DNA of 64,000 nucleotides from Bradyrhizobium sp. ISRA464. Its GTDB lineage: Bacteria > Pseudomonadota > Alphaproteobacteria > Rhizobiales > Xanthobacteraceae. Positions 53,446 through 62,824 of this stretch are shown here, piece by piece (position 1 is the stretch's first letter; each line of letters begins with the position of its first letter). Below the pieces are notes generated by a model. It ran no database searches, was not told the DNA's origin, and saw only the letters and a list, made by a program, of their open reading frames with translations. Location of the stretch: positions 5,704,001-5,768,000 of the forward strand of contig NZ_CP094526.1 in assembly GCF_029910095.1 (NCBI RefSeq), in the 5' to 3' direction. A program made the position numbers and the translations under genes.

Positions 53446-54996
53446 ATGTTGAAACGAGTGTTGCTGAGTCTTTTGGTGGCGAGTGCCCTGAGCACCGCGG
53501 CATTCGCCGAGGAACCGAAATCCGGCGGCGTGATCAACGCGGTGATCCAGCCGGAGCCGCCGGGCCTGATGGTCGGCCTGGTGCAGAACGGACCGACCCA
53601 GATGGTCGCCGGCAACATCTATGAAGGCCTGCTCCGCTACTCGCCGAAGCTCGAGCCGCTGCCCGGTCTCGCCGAAAGCTGGAGCGTCAGCGAAGACGGC
53701 AAAGTCTATACGTTCAAGCTGCGCAAGGGCGTCACCTGGCACGACAACAAGCCGTTCACCTCGGCCGACGTCGCCTTCTCGATCGATTTCCTCAAGCAGA
53801 CCCATCCGCGCGCCCGCGGCAACCTCGCCCAGCTCGACAAGGTCGAGACGCCGGATGATTACACGGTCGTGTTCACGCTGAAGCAGCCATTCGGCCCGTT
53901 CCTCGGCATCTTCGAGGTCGGCTCGCTGCCGATTATCCCCAAGCACATCTACGAAGGCACCGACTACAAGACCAATCCCGCGAACAACACGCCGATCGGC
54001 ACCGGCCCCTTCATGTTCAAGGAATGGCAGAAGGGCTCGTTCATCCGCCTGGTCAAGAATCCGAACTACTACATCAAGGGCTTGCCTCATCTCGACGAGA
54101 TCTACTGGCATGTGATCCCCGACGCCGCCGCACGCGCGGTGGCATTCGAGACCGGCAAGATCGACGTGCTGCCCGGCGGTTCGGTCGAAAACTTCGATGT
54201 GCCGCGCCTCACCAAGCTGAAGAATGTCTGCGTCACCGGCGCCGGCTGGGAGTTCTTCAGCCCGCACTCCTGGCTGTGGCTCAACAACCGTTCCGGCCCG
54301 ACCGCGAACAAGAAATTCCGCCAGGCGCTGATGTATGCGATCGACCGCAACTTCGCCAAGGACGTGATCTGGAACGGTCTCGCGAAGGTCGCAACCGGCC
54401 CGTCGGCCTCCACGATCAAGTACTACACCGACAAGGTGACCACCTACGACTACGACCCGGCCAAGGCCAAGGCGCTGTTGAAGGAAGCCGGCTACAATGG
54501 CGAGAAGGTCCGCCTGCTGCCGCTGCCCTATGGCGAAACCTGGCAGCGCTGGGCCGAAGCCGTGAAGCAGAATCTGCAGGACGTCGGCATCAATGTCGAG
54601 ATGATCGCAACCGACGTGCCCGGCTGGAACCAGAAGGTGTCCGACTGGGACTACGACATCGCCTTCACCTATCTCTACCAGTATGGCGATCCCGCGCTCG
54701 GCGTCGGCCGCAACTACATATCGAGCCAGATTTCCAAGGGCTCGCCGTTCAACAACGTCGAAGGCTATTCGAACCCCGAGATCGATCAGCTGTTCGCCGA
54801 CGGCGCCACCGCCTTCCCCGACTCCAAGCGCGAGGAGATCTACCTCAAGGCGCAGAAGATCCTGACCGACGACGTGCCGGTGGCCTGGCAGCTCGAACTG
54901 CAGTTCCCGACCATCACCCGTTGCAACGTCAAGAACCTCGTCACGACAGCGATCGGCGTCAACGACGGCTTCCGCGACGCCTGGCTCGACAAGTAA
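53446..54996 (+). CDS. Dipeptide/oligopeptide-type ABC substrate-binding protein (family 5)
   Basis: 516 aa, ATG at 53446 (an in-frame TTG at 53440 is less likely). Signal peptide MLKRVLLSLLVASALSTAAFA. SBP_bac_5 core with LLRYSPKLEPLPGLAESWSV, YTFKLRKGVTWHDNKPFTSA, DVAFSIDFLKQTHPRARG, GTGPFMFKEWQKGSFIRL, NKKFRQALMYAIDRNFAKDV and EWFF-like NGLAKVATGPSAST. It binds the transported solute in the periplasm. Such proteins also bind amino-sugar derivatives, opines and modified amino acids. 55 bp after the aldolase gene. Confidence 0.92.
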   Translation: MLKRVLLSLLVASALSTAAFAEEPKSGGVINAVIQPEPPGLMVGLVQNGPTQMVAGNIYEGLLRYSPKLEPLPGLAESWSVSEDGKVYTFKLRKGVTWHDNKPFTSADVAFSIDFLKQTHPRARGNLAQLDKVETPDDYTVVFTLKQPFGPFLGIFEVGSLPIIPKHIYEGTDYKTNPANNTPIGTGPFMFKEWQKGSFIRLVKNPNYYIKGLPHLDEIYWHVIPDAAARAVAFETGKIDVLPGGSVENFDVPRLTKLKNVCVTGAGWEFFSPHSWLWLNNRSGPTANKKFRQALMYAIDRNFAKDVIWNGLAKVATGPSASTIKYYTDKVTTYDYDPAKAKALLKEAGYNGEKVRLLPLPYGETWQRWAEAVKQNLQDVGINVEMIATDVPGWNQKVSDWDYDIAFTYLYQYGDPALGVGRNYISSQISKGSPFNNVEGYSNPEIDQLFADGATAFPDSKREEIYLKAQKILTDDVPVAWQLELQFPTITRCNVKNLVTTAIGVNDGFRDAWLDK

Positions 54997-55068
54997 CGAC
55001 GCTTCCCACCGCGGCGCCATCCAGCGCCCCGGTTTCCGCCGTTTCCTCGAACGCAACCGACCCCACCG

Positions 55069-56040
55069 ATGCTCGCATTCATTGCCCAGAGACTTGCCAA
55101 GGCCGTTGTCGTCCTGCTCGCGATCGTGGTCTTCAACTTCATGCTGATCCGCATGGCGCCGGGCGACCCGGCGATGGTGATGGCGGGCGAGGCCGGCGCC
55201 AGCGACAAGATCTTCGTCGCGCAATTGCGCGAGAAGTTCGGGCTCGACCAGCCGCTGCCGGTCCAGCTCTACCGCTACGTCAAGGGTATCGTGACGCTCG
55301 ATCTCGGCTTCTCGTTCCGCCAGCAGATGCCGGTGGCAAAGTTGATCGCCGAGCGGCTGCCCGCGACGCTGCTGCTGACCGTCACAGCCTTCGCCATTTC
55401 GTTGCTGCTCGGCGTTCTGTTCGGCACGCTGGCCGCACGCTTTGCCGGCACCTGGGCCGACACCGCGATCACGATACTGGCGCTGATCTTCTACGCCACA
55501 CCGCTGTTCTGGGTGGCGCTGATGGCCATCCTGCTCTTTTCGGTCTCGATGGATTGGCTACCGAGCTTCGGTTACGAGACCGTCGGCGCCAATTACACCG
55601 GCTTCGCCCATGTGCTCGACGTCGGCGCCCATCTGATTTTGCCGGCAACAACGATGGGCCTGTTCTTCATGGCCACCTATGCCCGCATGACCCGCGCCTC
55701 GATGCTCGAGGTGAAGCGGCACGACTTCGTCAAGACCGCGCGCGCCAAGGGCCTGCGCGATGCCGTGATCCAGCGGCGCCACGTGCTACGCAACGCGCTG
55801 CTGCCGGTGGTGACGCTGGCGGGCTTGCAGGCTGGCACGCTGGTCGGCGGCGCCGTGCTGACGGAAACCGTATTCGCCTGGCCCGGCATCGGCCGCCTGA
55901 TGTACGAGGCGCTGTTGCAGCGTGACTACAATCTGCTGCTCGGTGTTTTCGTGGTGTGCTCGGCGATGGTACTCGCCTTCAACCTGATCACCGACCTGAT
56001 CTACCGCGCGGTCGATCCCCGCATCGAGTTCGCCTCATGA
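55069..56040 (+). CDS. dppB: DppB-type ABC permease
   Basis: 323 aa. First TM at about 10-30 (LAKAVVVLLAIVVFNFMLIRMAPGDP), EAA-loop ARAKGLRDAVIQRRHVLRNALLP, and TM segments ending in AVDPRIEFAS. Conserved GDPA and LGLDQPLPVQ regions are present. Forms the channel with the next gene. The stop overlaps the following start by 4 bp (ATGA). Confidence 0.92.
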   Translation: MLAFIAQRLAKAVVVLLAIVVFNFMLIRMAPGDPAMVMAGEAGASDKIFVAQLREKFGLDQPLPVQLYRYVKGIVTLDLGFSFRQQMPVAKLIAERLPATLLLTVTAFAISLLLGVLFGTLAARFAGTWADTAITILALIFYATPLFWVALMAILLFSVSMDWLPSFGYETVGANYTGFAHVLDVGAHLILPATTMGLFFMATYARMTRASMLEVKRHDFVKTARAKGLRDAVIQRRHVLRNALLPVVTLAGLQAGTLVGGAVLTETVFAWPGIGRLMYEALLQRDYNLLLGVFVVCSAMVLAFNLITDLIYRAVDPRIEFAS

Positions 56041-56876
56041 GCAAGTTCTGGCGCACGATGCTGCGCAACCCCGGTGGCGTGATCGGCCTCGTGATCCTGC
56101 TGCTGGCGATTGCGATCGCGATTTTCGCACCCCTGCTGTTTCCCACCTCGCCCTGGCGCATGGTGCAGCGGCCGTTCCTGCCGCCGTTTACGGTGCCCGG
56201 CCTGCCGCTCGGCACCGATGCGCTCGGCCGCGACGTGCTCGCCGGCATCATCTATGGCGCCCGCGTCTCGCTGCTGGTCGGCCTCGTCTCGACCATGGCC
56301 GCGCTCGCGGTCGGGATTCCCGTCGGCGCCCTCGCGGGCTATTTCGGCGGCAAGATCGGCGACGCGCTGATGCGCTTCACCGAATTCTTCCAGACCGTGC
56401 CGAGCTTCGCACTCGCAATCGTGCTGGTCGCGATCCTGCAGCCCTCGATCGTCTCGATCGTGCTGGCGATCGCGATCGTGAGCTGGCCGCCGGTCGCCCG
56501 CCTGGTCCGCGGCGAGGTGCTGTCGCTGCGGACCCGCGAATACGTCCAGGCCGCAATCGTCACCGGACAGTCGAACGGCTGGATCATCTGGCGCGAGATC
56601 CTGCCCAATGCGCTGTCGCCGGTGATCGTGCTGGCCTCGCTGATGGTCGCAACCGCGATCCTGCTGGAATCCTCGCTCTCGTTTCTCGGCCTCGGCGATC
56701 CCAATTTGATGTCCTGGGGCTACATGGTCGGCGCCGGCCGTACCGTGATCCGCCAGGCCTGGTGGATCACGCTATTCCCAGGCATCGCTATCCTGCTCTC
56801 GGTGCTGGCGCTGAACCTGATCGGCGAAGGGCTCAACGACGCGCTTAATCCGCGCCTCAACAAGGAAGGGCGTTGA
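56037..56876 (+). CDS. dppC: DppC-type ABC permease
   Basis: 279 aa from the ATG at 56037, overlapping dppB. LRNPGGVIGLVILLLAIAIAIFAP start, LGTDALGRDVLAGIIYGARVSL (DppC-specific), EAA-loop VTGQSNGWIIWREILPNALSP and LGLGDPNLMSWGYMVGAGR. A complete second channel subunit of the peptide-type importer. Confidence 0.92.
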   Translation: MSKFWRTMLRNPGGVIGLVILLLAIAIAIFAPLLFPTSPWRMVQRPFLPPFTVPGLPLGTDALGRDVLAGIIYGARVSLLVGLVSTMAALAVGIPVGALAGYFGGKIGDALMRFTEFFQTVPSFALAIVLVAILQPSIVSIVLAIAIVSWPPVARLVRGEVLSLRTREYVQAAIVTGQSNGWIIWREILPNALSPVIVLASLMVATAILLESSLSFLGLGDPNLMSWGYMVGAGRTVIRQAWWITLFPGIAILLSVLALNLIGEGLNDALNPRLNKEGR

Positions 56877-56879
56877 CGC

Positions 56880-58499
56880 ATGTCGGCCGCGACAATCGTT
56901 TCGATCAGGAATCTGAAGCTCGCACTGCCGCCGGGCTCCGACCGTCCCTACGCCGTCGACGACGTCTCCTTCGATCTTGTGCCTGGCAAGATTCTCTGCG
57001 TGGTCGGCGAGTCCGGCTCCGGCAAGTCGATGTGCGCGCACGCGCTGATGGGGCTGTTGCCGGACACCATCATCCGCGAGGCTGGCGAGATCGCCTATGA
57101 CGGCCAGAACCTGCTCACCCTCGACGACGCCGGCTGGCTTGCGCTGCGCGGCCGCCATATCGCGATGGTGTTTCAGGAGCCGATGACTGCGCTCAATCCG
57201 CTGATGCGGATCGGCGACCAGATCGCCGAGATGTTCGAGGCGCACAATCTGCTGACGCCCCGACAACGCAAGCAGAAGGCGTTGCAGCTGCTGCGCGAGG
57301 TCGGCCTGCCCGAGCCCGAGCGTTCGGTGCGTGCCTACCCGCATCAGCTGTCCGGCGGCCAGCGCCAGCGTGCGATGATCGCGATGGCCCTGGCGCTGGA
57401 GCCCGCGATCCTGGTGGCGGACGAGCCGACCACCGCGCTCGACGTCACGACACAGGCGCAGATCCTCGAGCTGATCCGCGACCTGCAGCGCCGCCGCAAC
57501 ATGGCGGTCATGTTCATCACCCACGATTTCGGTGTCGTCTCCGACATCGCCGACCGCGTCGTCGTGCTCCAGCACGGCAAGGTGGTCGAACAGGGCGCGG
57601 CTGACGACGTGTTGCGGCGGCCACAACATCCCTACACTAGGGCGCTGCTCGCGGCCGTGCCCTCGATGCAGCCGCCGGTGCGCGCGCCGCTTGCGGATCG
57701 CGCCAGAGCCGTCGAAGTGGTTGGCCTCGACAAGACCTATGTCAGCGGCGGCGGCTGGTTCCAGCCGGAACGCCGCGTCCAGGCTGCGAAGCAGGTCAAT
57801 TTCGACATTCTGCAAGGCGAGACTGTCGGCCTGGTCGGAGAATCCGGCTCGGGCAAATCGTCCGTCGCCCGGCTCGTCATGCGGCTGATCGAGCCCGATC
57901 AGGGCACGGTGCGCCTTGGCGACACCGATTTCACCCGTATCGCCGGCAAGGCGCTGCGCAAGGAGCGCAGCCGTATCCAGATGATCTTCCAGGATCCATT
58001 CGCGTCGCTCAACCCGCGCCGCAAGGTCGGCAACATCATCGCCGACGGGTCGATAGCGCACGGCACTGATCCTGCGGTCGCACATAAGCGCGCCGCCGAA
58101 CTGCTCGGCCTTGTCGGTCTGAATGCCAGTGCGATGGAACGCTATCCGCACGAATTCTCCGGCGGCCAGCGCCAACGCATCGGGATTGCGCGCGCGCTCG
58201 CGCTCGAGCCGGAAATCATCGTGGCGGACGAAGCGGTCTCTGCGCTCGATGTCTCGGTACAGGCACAGGTGCTGAACCTGCTGGAAGACCTCAAGGCGCG
58301 GCTCGGCCTGTCGATGCTGTTCATCACCCACGATCTGCGGGTGGCGGCGCAAATCTGCGACCGGATCGCGGTGATGCAGCGCGGCGCGATCGTCGAGCTG
58401 AAGCCGACCGCCGCGCTGTTCACGGCGCCCGAACATACCTACACGCGCGAGCTCCTCGCCGCGGTGCCCGGCCAGATTTCCTCATCGCGTGCGGCCTGA
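56880..58499 (+). CDS. Fused double ABC ATPase (DppD-DppF)
   Basis: 539 aa, two ATPase halves in one polypeptide. N half (about 1-265): Walker [31 protein letters not shown] and [14 protein letters not shown] half (about 275-535): [44 protein letters not shown] and [13 protein letters not shown]. Both nucleotide-binding sites look intact. The DppD-type tail after the first half ([13 protein letters not shown]) is kept. It powers the DppBC channel. 3 bp after dppC. Confidence 0.93.
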   Translation: MSAATIVSIRNLKLALPPGSDRPYAVDDVSFDLVPGKILCVVGESGSGKSMCAHALMGLLPDTIIREAGEIAYDGQNLLTLDDAGWLALRGRHIAMVFQEPMTALNPLMRIGDQIAEMFEAHNLLTPRQRKQKALQLLREVGLPEPERSVRAYPHQLSGGQRQRAMIAMALALEPAILVADEPTTALDVTTQAQILELIRDLQRRRNMAVMFITHDFGVVSDIADRVVVLQHGKVVEQGAADDVLRRPQHPYTRALLAAVPSMQPPVRAPLADRARAVEVVGLDKTYVSGGGWFQPERRVQAAKQVNFDILQGETVGLVGESGSGKSSVARLVMRLIEPDQGTVRLGDTDFTRIAGKALRKERSRIQMIFQDPFASLNPRRKVGNIIADGSIAHGTDPAVAHKRAAELLGLVGLNASAMERYPHEFSGGQRQRIGIARALALEPEIIVADEAVSALDVSVQAQVLNLLEDLKARLGLSMLFITHDLRVAAQICDRIAVMQRGAIVELKPTAALFTAPEHTYTRELLAAVPGQISSSRAA

Positions 58500-58502
58500 G
58501 CC

Positions 58503-59432
58503 ATGCGTTGCGTCTTGATCAGCAGCAGCCTCGATCTTCGCGACTATTTCGGCGCGGAGCTGGCACGCATTGCGCCACGCGTCGAGGTAGTCGATCATGC
58601 CGGCGGTGCCGCGGATGTCCGTCTCGCTTTGGCCTGGCACCCGCCCGACGACGCGTTCGAACGCTATCCCGACCTGCAGGCGGTGTGCTCGATCGCCGCC
58701 GGCGTCGACAACATCATGGCCTGCCCGAGCCTGCCGCCCGGCGTCGACGTGGTGCGCGTGGTCGATCCCGGACAGGCGCAGATGATGTCGGGCTTCATCG
58801 CCTGGCATGCAATCGGGCATCAGCGCGGCCTTGCCGCCTTCAGCGCCCAGCAGCGTGACCGGATCTGGCAACGCCGCGCCCAGCGGCGCCCGCAGGATGT
58901 TCCGGTCGGCATCCTCGGCAATGGCGAGATCGGCCGGCGCGTCGCCGTCGACCTCGCCCATCTCGGCTTTCCCGTGATGTCCTGGAGCCGGACCGCCAAG
59001 GTCATTTCATCGGCGAGCCGCAGTTTCCACGGGCCGGCCGGTCTTGCCGCGATGCTCGACGAGACCGAAGTGCTGGTCAACCTGCTGCCGCTGACGGCGG
59101 AGACGCGCAACATCCTCAACGGTAATCTGTTCGGCAGGATGCGCCGCGGCGGTTACCTGATCCAGGTCGGCCGCGGCGAACATCTGGTGGAGGCCGATCT
59201 GCTCACGGCGCTCGACAGCGGTCACCTGTCCGGCGCGGCGCTCGACGTCTTCGCGACCGAACCGTTGCCCAAGGCGCATCCGTTCTGGCATCATCCCCAG
59301 ATCGCCATCACGCCGCATGACGCCAGCGACGTCAGTATCAGCGCCGTCGCGACCACGCTTGCCACGACCGCGGACGCGATCCGCGCCGGACGGCGCCCCC
59401 CGCATGCGATCGACCGCGCACGCGGTTATTGA
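58503..59432 (+). CDS. D-2-hydroxyacid dehydrogenase (GhrA-like)
   Basis: 309 aa. Rossmann motif GILGNGEIGRRVAVDLAHLG, VNLLPLTAETRNILNG and the catalytic residues: Arg in QVGRGEHLVE, Glu in FATEPLPKAHPFW and His in HHPQIAITPHDAS. The family reduces glyoxylate, hydroxypyruvate or related 2-oxo acids with NAD(P)H. Here it could process an oxo-acid product of the amine pathway. Begins 3 bp after the ATPase stop, so it is in the same operon. Confidence 0.9.
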   Translation: MRCVLISSSLDLRDYFGAELARIAPRVEVVDHAGGAADVRLALAWHPPDDAFERYPDLQAVCSIAAGVDNIMACPSLPPGVDVVRVVDPGQAQMMSGFIAWHAIGHQRGLAAFSAQQRDRIWQRRAQRRPQDVPVGILGNGEIGRRVAVDLAHLGFPVMSWSRTAKVISSASRSFHGPAGLAAMLDETEVLVNLLPLTAETRNILNGNLFGRMRRGGYLIQVGRGEHLVEADLLTALDSGHLSGAALDVFATEPLPKAHPFWHHPQIAITPHDASDVSISAVATTLATTADAIRAGRRPPHAIDRARGY

Positions 59433-59454
59433 TTGCGACACGGAGGAGCGTCAG

Positions 59455-60519
59455 ATGCAGAACTCGCGTTTGTCCGCCGATGCCGTGCACCCGCTCGACG
59501 GGCTGCGCGCCGCCGGGCCGATTGTGGAGGCGCGGGCGCAGACGCTGGCCAGGGACTATTACGGCCTGGCGGCCGAGATCCGCCGGCTCGATAGCGAGCG
59601 GGACCAGAATTTCCGGCTGCGCACGCAGGACGGAGGCGAATACGTCCTCAAGATCGCCAATCCCGCCGAAGACCGTGCCGTCACCAATCTGCAGACCGAA
59701 GCGCTGCGCCACATCGCGGACCGTGATCCGCTGCTGCCGATCCCACGCGTCATTCCCGCACAGGACGGCGCGGTCGAGCTCGAAATCGGCTTCGACGACG
59801 GCTCGATGCGGGTCGTACGGCTGTTGTCATTCCTTGCCGGAACGCCGATGCATCAGGCGCCACCATCGGCGACGCTGCGCCGCCACGTCGGCCAATGCGC
59901 AGCGCGGCTTGCGCTTGCGCTGCGCGACTTCGTTCATCCCGGCGCGGGCCACAAATTGCTCTGGGACATCCAGCATGCCGCCGAGTTGCGGCCGCTGCTC
60001 GACGCGGTACCGTCTGCCCAGCGCCATCTCGTCGAGCGTGTCCTCAACCATTTCGAGGCCGACGCCATGCCTGTGCTGGCGCAGCTTCCAAAGCAAGCGC
60101 TGCATAACGATCTCAATCCGCACAACATCGTCGTCGACGCGGCCTCGCAGGCCCGCGTCTGCGGGATCATCGATTTCGGCGACCTGACTGCGACCGCCCG
60201 CATCAACGACCTCGCGATCGCGGCTGCCTATCAGGTGACCGACAGCGAGGATCCGCTGGCGCCGGCGCTCGATCTGGTTGCGGCCTATCACGCGGTCTCG
60301 CCGCTCGAACCGCGCGAGCGCGGCATCCTGTTCGACCTGATCGCGACCCGCATGGTCATGACGATCGTGATCAGCAACATCAGGGCCGCTCGCTATCGGG
60401 AGAACAGCGCGTATATTCTGCGCAACAACAGACAGGCGTCGGCCCGGCTCGCCCGGATCGCGACGCTGACGCGAACACAGGCTACGCAGCAGATCGAGCG
60501 TGCCTGCCAGGGGGAGTGA
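59455..60519 (+). CDS. APH-family small-molecule kinase (hydroxylysine kinase-like)
   Basis: 354 aa from the ATG at 59455 (AGGAG upstream); a longer frame to 59317 overlaps the preceding gene. Aminoglycoside/choline/hydroxylysine kinase fold: RLRTQDGGEYVLKIANPAED (Lys and Gly-loop), Brenner motif ALHNDLNPHNIVVD (catalytic Asp) and GIIDFGDLTATARINDLAIA (DFG). It phosphorylates a hydroxyl on an amine-containing substrate. With the class III PLP enzyme next door it matches the hydroxylysine or phosphoethanolamine kinase/phospho-lyase pairing seen in other organisms. Substrate unproven. Confidence 0.88.
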   Translation: MQNSRLSADAVHPLDGLRAAGPIVEARAQTLARDYYGLAAEIRRLDSERDQNFRLRTQDGGEYVLKIANPAEDRAVTNLQTEALRHIADRDPLLPIPRVIPAQDGAVELEIGFDDGSMRVVRLLSFLAGTPMHQAPPSATLRRHVGQCAARLALALRDFVHPGAGHKLLWDIQHAAELRPLLDAVPSAQRHLVERVLNHFEADAMPVLAQLPKQALHNDLNPHNIVVDAASQARVCGIIDFGDLTATARINDLAIAAAYQVTDSEDPLAPALDLVAAYHAVSPLEPRERGILFDLIATRMVMTIVISNIRAARYRENSAYILRNNRQASARLARIATLTRTQATQQIERACQGE

Positions 60520-60523
60520 TACA

Positions 60524-61795
60524 ATGCCGGCCGAAGCCTCGACCCAGGAGCTGATCGCACGCCGAAACCGTCTGCTCGGGCCCGCCTACCGGTTGTTCTA
60601 CGAGCAGCCGCTGCATGTGGTGCGTGGCGAAGGTGTCTGGCTGTACGACGCCGCAGGCAACCGCTATCTCGACGCCTACAACAACGTCGCCTGCGTCGGC
60701 CACTGCCACTCGCATGTCATCGAGGCCATCGCGCGGCAGGCCGCGGTGCTCAACACCCACACCCGCTATCTGCACGAGACCATCCTCGATTACGCCGAGC
60801 GGCTGCTCGCGACCTTTCCGGCCGAGCTCGGCCAGGTGATGTTCACCTGCACCGGCAGCGAGGCCAACGATCTGGCGCTCCGCGTCGCCCGCACCTGCAC
60901 CGGCGGGACCGGCGTCGTCGTCACCCGGACCGCCTATCACGGCGTCACCGGCGCGCTCGCCGAGTTGTCGCCGTCGCTCGGCCTGCCCGAGCCGACCGCT
61001 CCCCATGTCCGGCTGGTGCCTGCGCCGCAGTCCGCCGACGATGACACGGGCGAGACCTTTGCAAGCCACGTCCGTGCAGCATTCGAGGATATGGCACGCA
61101 GCGGCATTCGCCCGGCCGCGCTGCTGGTCGACACGATCTTCTCCAGCGACGGCGTATTCGCCGATCCGCCGGGCTTCCTGCGGCCGGCGGTGGATGCCGC
61201 GCGTGCGGCCGGCGCGTTGTTCATCACCGACGAGGTGCAGCCAGGCTTTGGTCGCTGTGGCGAGGGCATGTGGGGCTTTGCCCGCCACGGCGTGGTCCCC
61301 GACATGGTCACGATGGGCAAGCCGATGGGCAACGGCCATCCGATCGCGGCGATGGCGGCGCGACCGGAGTTGCTGAAGGAATTCGGCGCGCGCTCACGCT
61401 ATTTCAACACCTTTGGCGGCAATCCCGTGTCCGCCGCCGCCGGCATGGCCGTGCTCGACGTAATCGAGCGGCAAAGCCTGGTCGAGAACGCCAGGCGCAC
61501 CGGCACTTATTTGCGCGAGCGGCTCACCGCGCTGCGCGCGAGGCATGAGCTCGTGGCGGAGGTTCGGGGTGCTGGTCTCTTCATCGGTGTCGAGCTCCGC
61601 CGCGGCGACTCGGCCGCCGCGGGTGAGACGACGAAACTGGTCAATGCAATGCGCAGACGGCATATTCTGATCAGCGCGGCCGGTCCCGGCGCCAATGTGC
61701 TGAAGATTCGTCCGCCCCTGACATTCGGCATGGAGCACGGCGATCTACTGGTCGAGGCGCTCGATCAAGCGCTACAAGAGAATTCGATAGACTGA
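60524..61795 (+). CDS. Class III PLP enzyme, phospho-lyase/aminotransferase-like
   Basis: 423 aa, ATG at 60524, 5 bp after the kinase stop. Fold type I PLP enzyme: GNRYLDAYNNVACVGHCHSH, FTCTGSEANDLALRVART, TAYHGVTGALAEL, LFITDEVQPGFGR (Asp236) and the PLP Lys266 in MGKPMGNGHPIAAM. FNTFGGNPVSAAAGMAVLD follows. AGXT2L1/2-type phospho-lyases of this family release phosphate and ammonia from O-phosphoethanolamine or 5-phosphohydroxylysine. An ordinary aminotransferase is the alternative. The direct pairing with a kinase makes the lyase role more likely. Confidence 0.88.
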   Translation: MPAEASTQELIARRNRLLGPAYRLFYEQPLHVVRGEGVWLYDAAGNRYLDAYNNVACVGHCHSHVIEAIARQAAVLNTHTRYLHETILDYAERLLATFPAELGQVMFTCTGSEANDLALRVARTCTGGTGVVVTRTAYHGVTGALAELSPSLGLPEPTAPHVRLVPAPQSADDDTGETFASHVRAAFEDMARSGIRPAALLVDTIFSSDGVFADPPGFLRPAVDAARAAGALFITDEVQPGFGRCGEGMWGFARHGVVPDMVTMGKPMGNGHPIAAMAARPELLKEFGARSRYFNTFGGNPVSAAAGMAVLDVIERQSLVENARRTGTYLRERLTALRARHELVAEVRGAGLFIGVELRRGDSAAAGETTKLVNAMRRRHILISAAGPGANVLKIRPPLTFGMEHGDLLVEALDQALQENSID

Positions 61796-62234
61796 CGATC
61801 TCGCGGATTGCTGGTCTTCGTCAGCAGCGGGCAATACCTTCATGCCGCCCTTCAGCCTTACCCCGCTGATACCGGCCTTGAGCATTTCCGCAACCAACCA
61901 CACCGTCCGGTCCGTCGCAGCGTCGATCCCGAGGCCACGCGAGGACGCAGCTCATACTGGATGGGATGAGATTTTTCTTGATTTCTCGGTGCACACGTCA
62001 TGCACACGCAGCCCTCTAAACATCTGAAGAATTTAAGCTTTCGCTCCAATCCATCATCGGAGCGACGGAGAATTTCCATTTCATCTCAATTGCTTACCCG
62101 CTACGCCGGTTCAATGCAACATGATGCTTTTGATAACCTTGCCCGTCTGATCCAACTAAAATATCGAAAACAACCCCATGCAAAGTAGCACCCCAGTTGG
62201 GAGTCGTTCGTGAAGAACTGGCGCGGCGCCCGCC
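61796..62234. other. Intergenic stretch holding repeat copy C
   Basis: Between the PLP-enzyme gene and the IS5-like remnant. No gene recognised. Repeat C is at 61969-62057. Confidence 0.4.
61969..62057 (+). repeat. 90-bp dispersed repeat, copy C
   Basis: AGATTTTTCTTGATTTCTCG, GTGCACACGtcaTGCACACG (tandem 9-mer), CTGAAGAATTTAAGCT and TTCGCTCCAATCCATCAT. Same orientation as copies A and B. Lies just past the last gene of the catabolic cluster. Confidence 0.82.
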
Positions 62235-62790
62235 TCAAGCGATGTTTCGAGCCGGGACGGTCTCGAAGAAGGCTCGGATGATGACACGCAAGAGCTCTGC
62301 GAGCCCGAAGTTATAGCCGGCAGCGGCGAGAACAGCGTTGATGCGGTCGCCGAGGCGTCCCTTGAGATAATTTCGGTCCATGCGGTGCTCGGCCTTGACG
62401 TGGCCGATGACGGGCTCGACAGCCGCGCAACGCTTCATCTCGCGACGGATGGAAGCTGTGACGCGGCGGACCTGACCCGAGATCCAGACCCTGAACCGAT
62501 GCGGGTGGTTGTGACCGCGATATCCTTTGTCGACGTGGATACGGCGAGCCTCGACGCCGATGAGCTTCTCCATGTCGGCGATTACGGGACCGAGCGTGTG
62601 CCCATCGAAGGGATTGCCATGCAGGGCCTTGGCATGGAGCACGAACTGGCCGCCCTTCGGAGACGTCACGGGGGTGGCGATGCTGACCTTGCAGCCGAAC
62701 TCGTAGGGCGCGCGGGCTTTACCCTTGCCGATGCACTCAACCTCCGGAGCATGTAGCGCATAGACCGTACGTATCCGAGCAAGGCCGCCT
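62235..62790 (-). pseudogene. IS5-like transposase, C-terminal remnant
   Basis: The frame opens at about 62790 (IRTVYALHAPEVECIGKGKA, then RAPYEFGCKVSIATPVTSPK) and runs to a stop at 62235. HVDKGYRGHNHPHRFRVWIS, MKRCAAVEPVIGHVKAEHRM and KGRLGDRINAVLAAAGYNFG form the DDE C-terminal part with GYRGH and the RRxxVEPVIGH Glu. The N-terminal roughly 250 residues are missing. The break is next to the IS66 element that starts near 62800. Confidence 0.85.
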
Positions 62791-62824
62791 TGTGAAAAGG
62801 TTGGGAGCGTAGCTGACTGTCCTT

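Noticed and set aside
52605..53618. 337-aa minus-strand ORF opposite the class II aldolase
   Set aside because: The aldolase on the plus strand has zinc-ligand motifs and good context; this ORF has none.
53347..55224. 625-aa minus-strand ORF opposite the Dpp-type binding protein and permease
   Set aside because: It is antisense to two genes with clear signal peptide, membrane and family motifs. Long antisense ORFs are expected in GC-rich DNA, and its translation shows no family features.
56772..58436. 554-aa minus-strand ORF opposite the fused ATPase
   Set aside because: Antisense shadow of a protein with two complete ATPase motif sets; the translation is Arg/His/Asp-rich repetitive shadow sequence.
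61796..62234. tRNA gene considered as an integration site next to repeat copy C
   Set aside because: No cloverleaf-like arms or T-loop sequence were seen.
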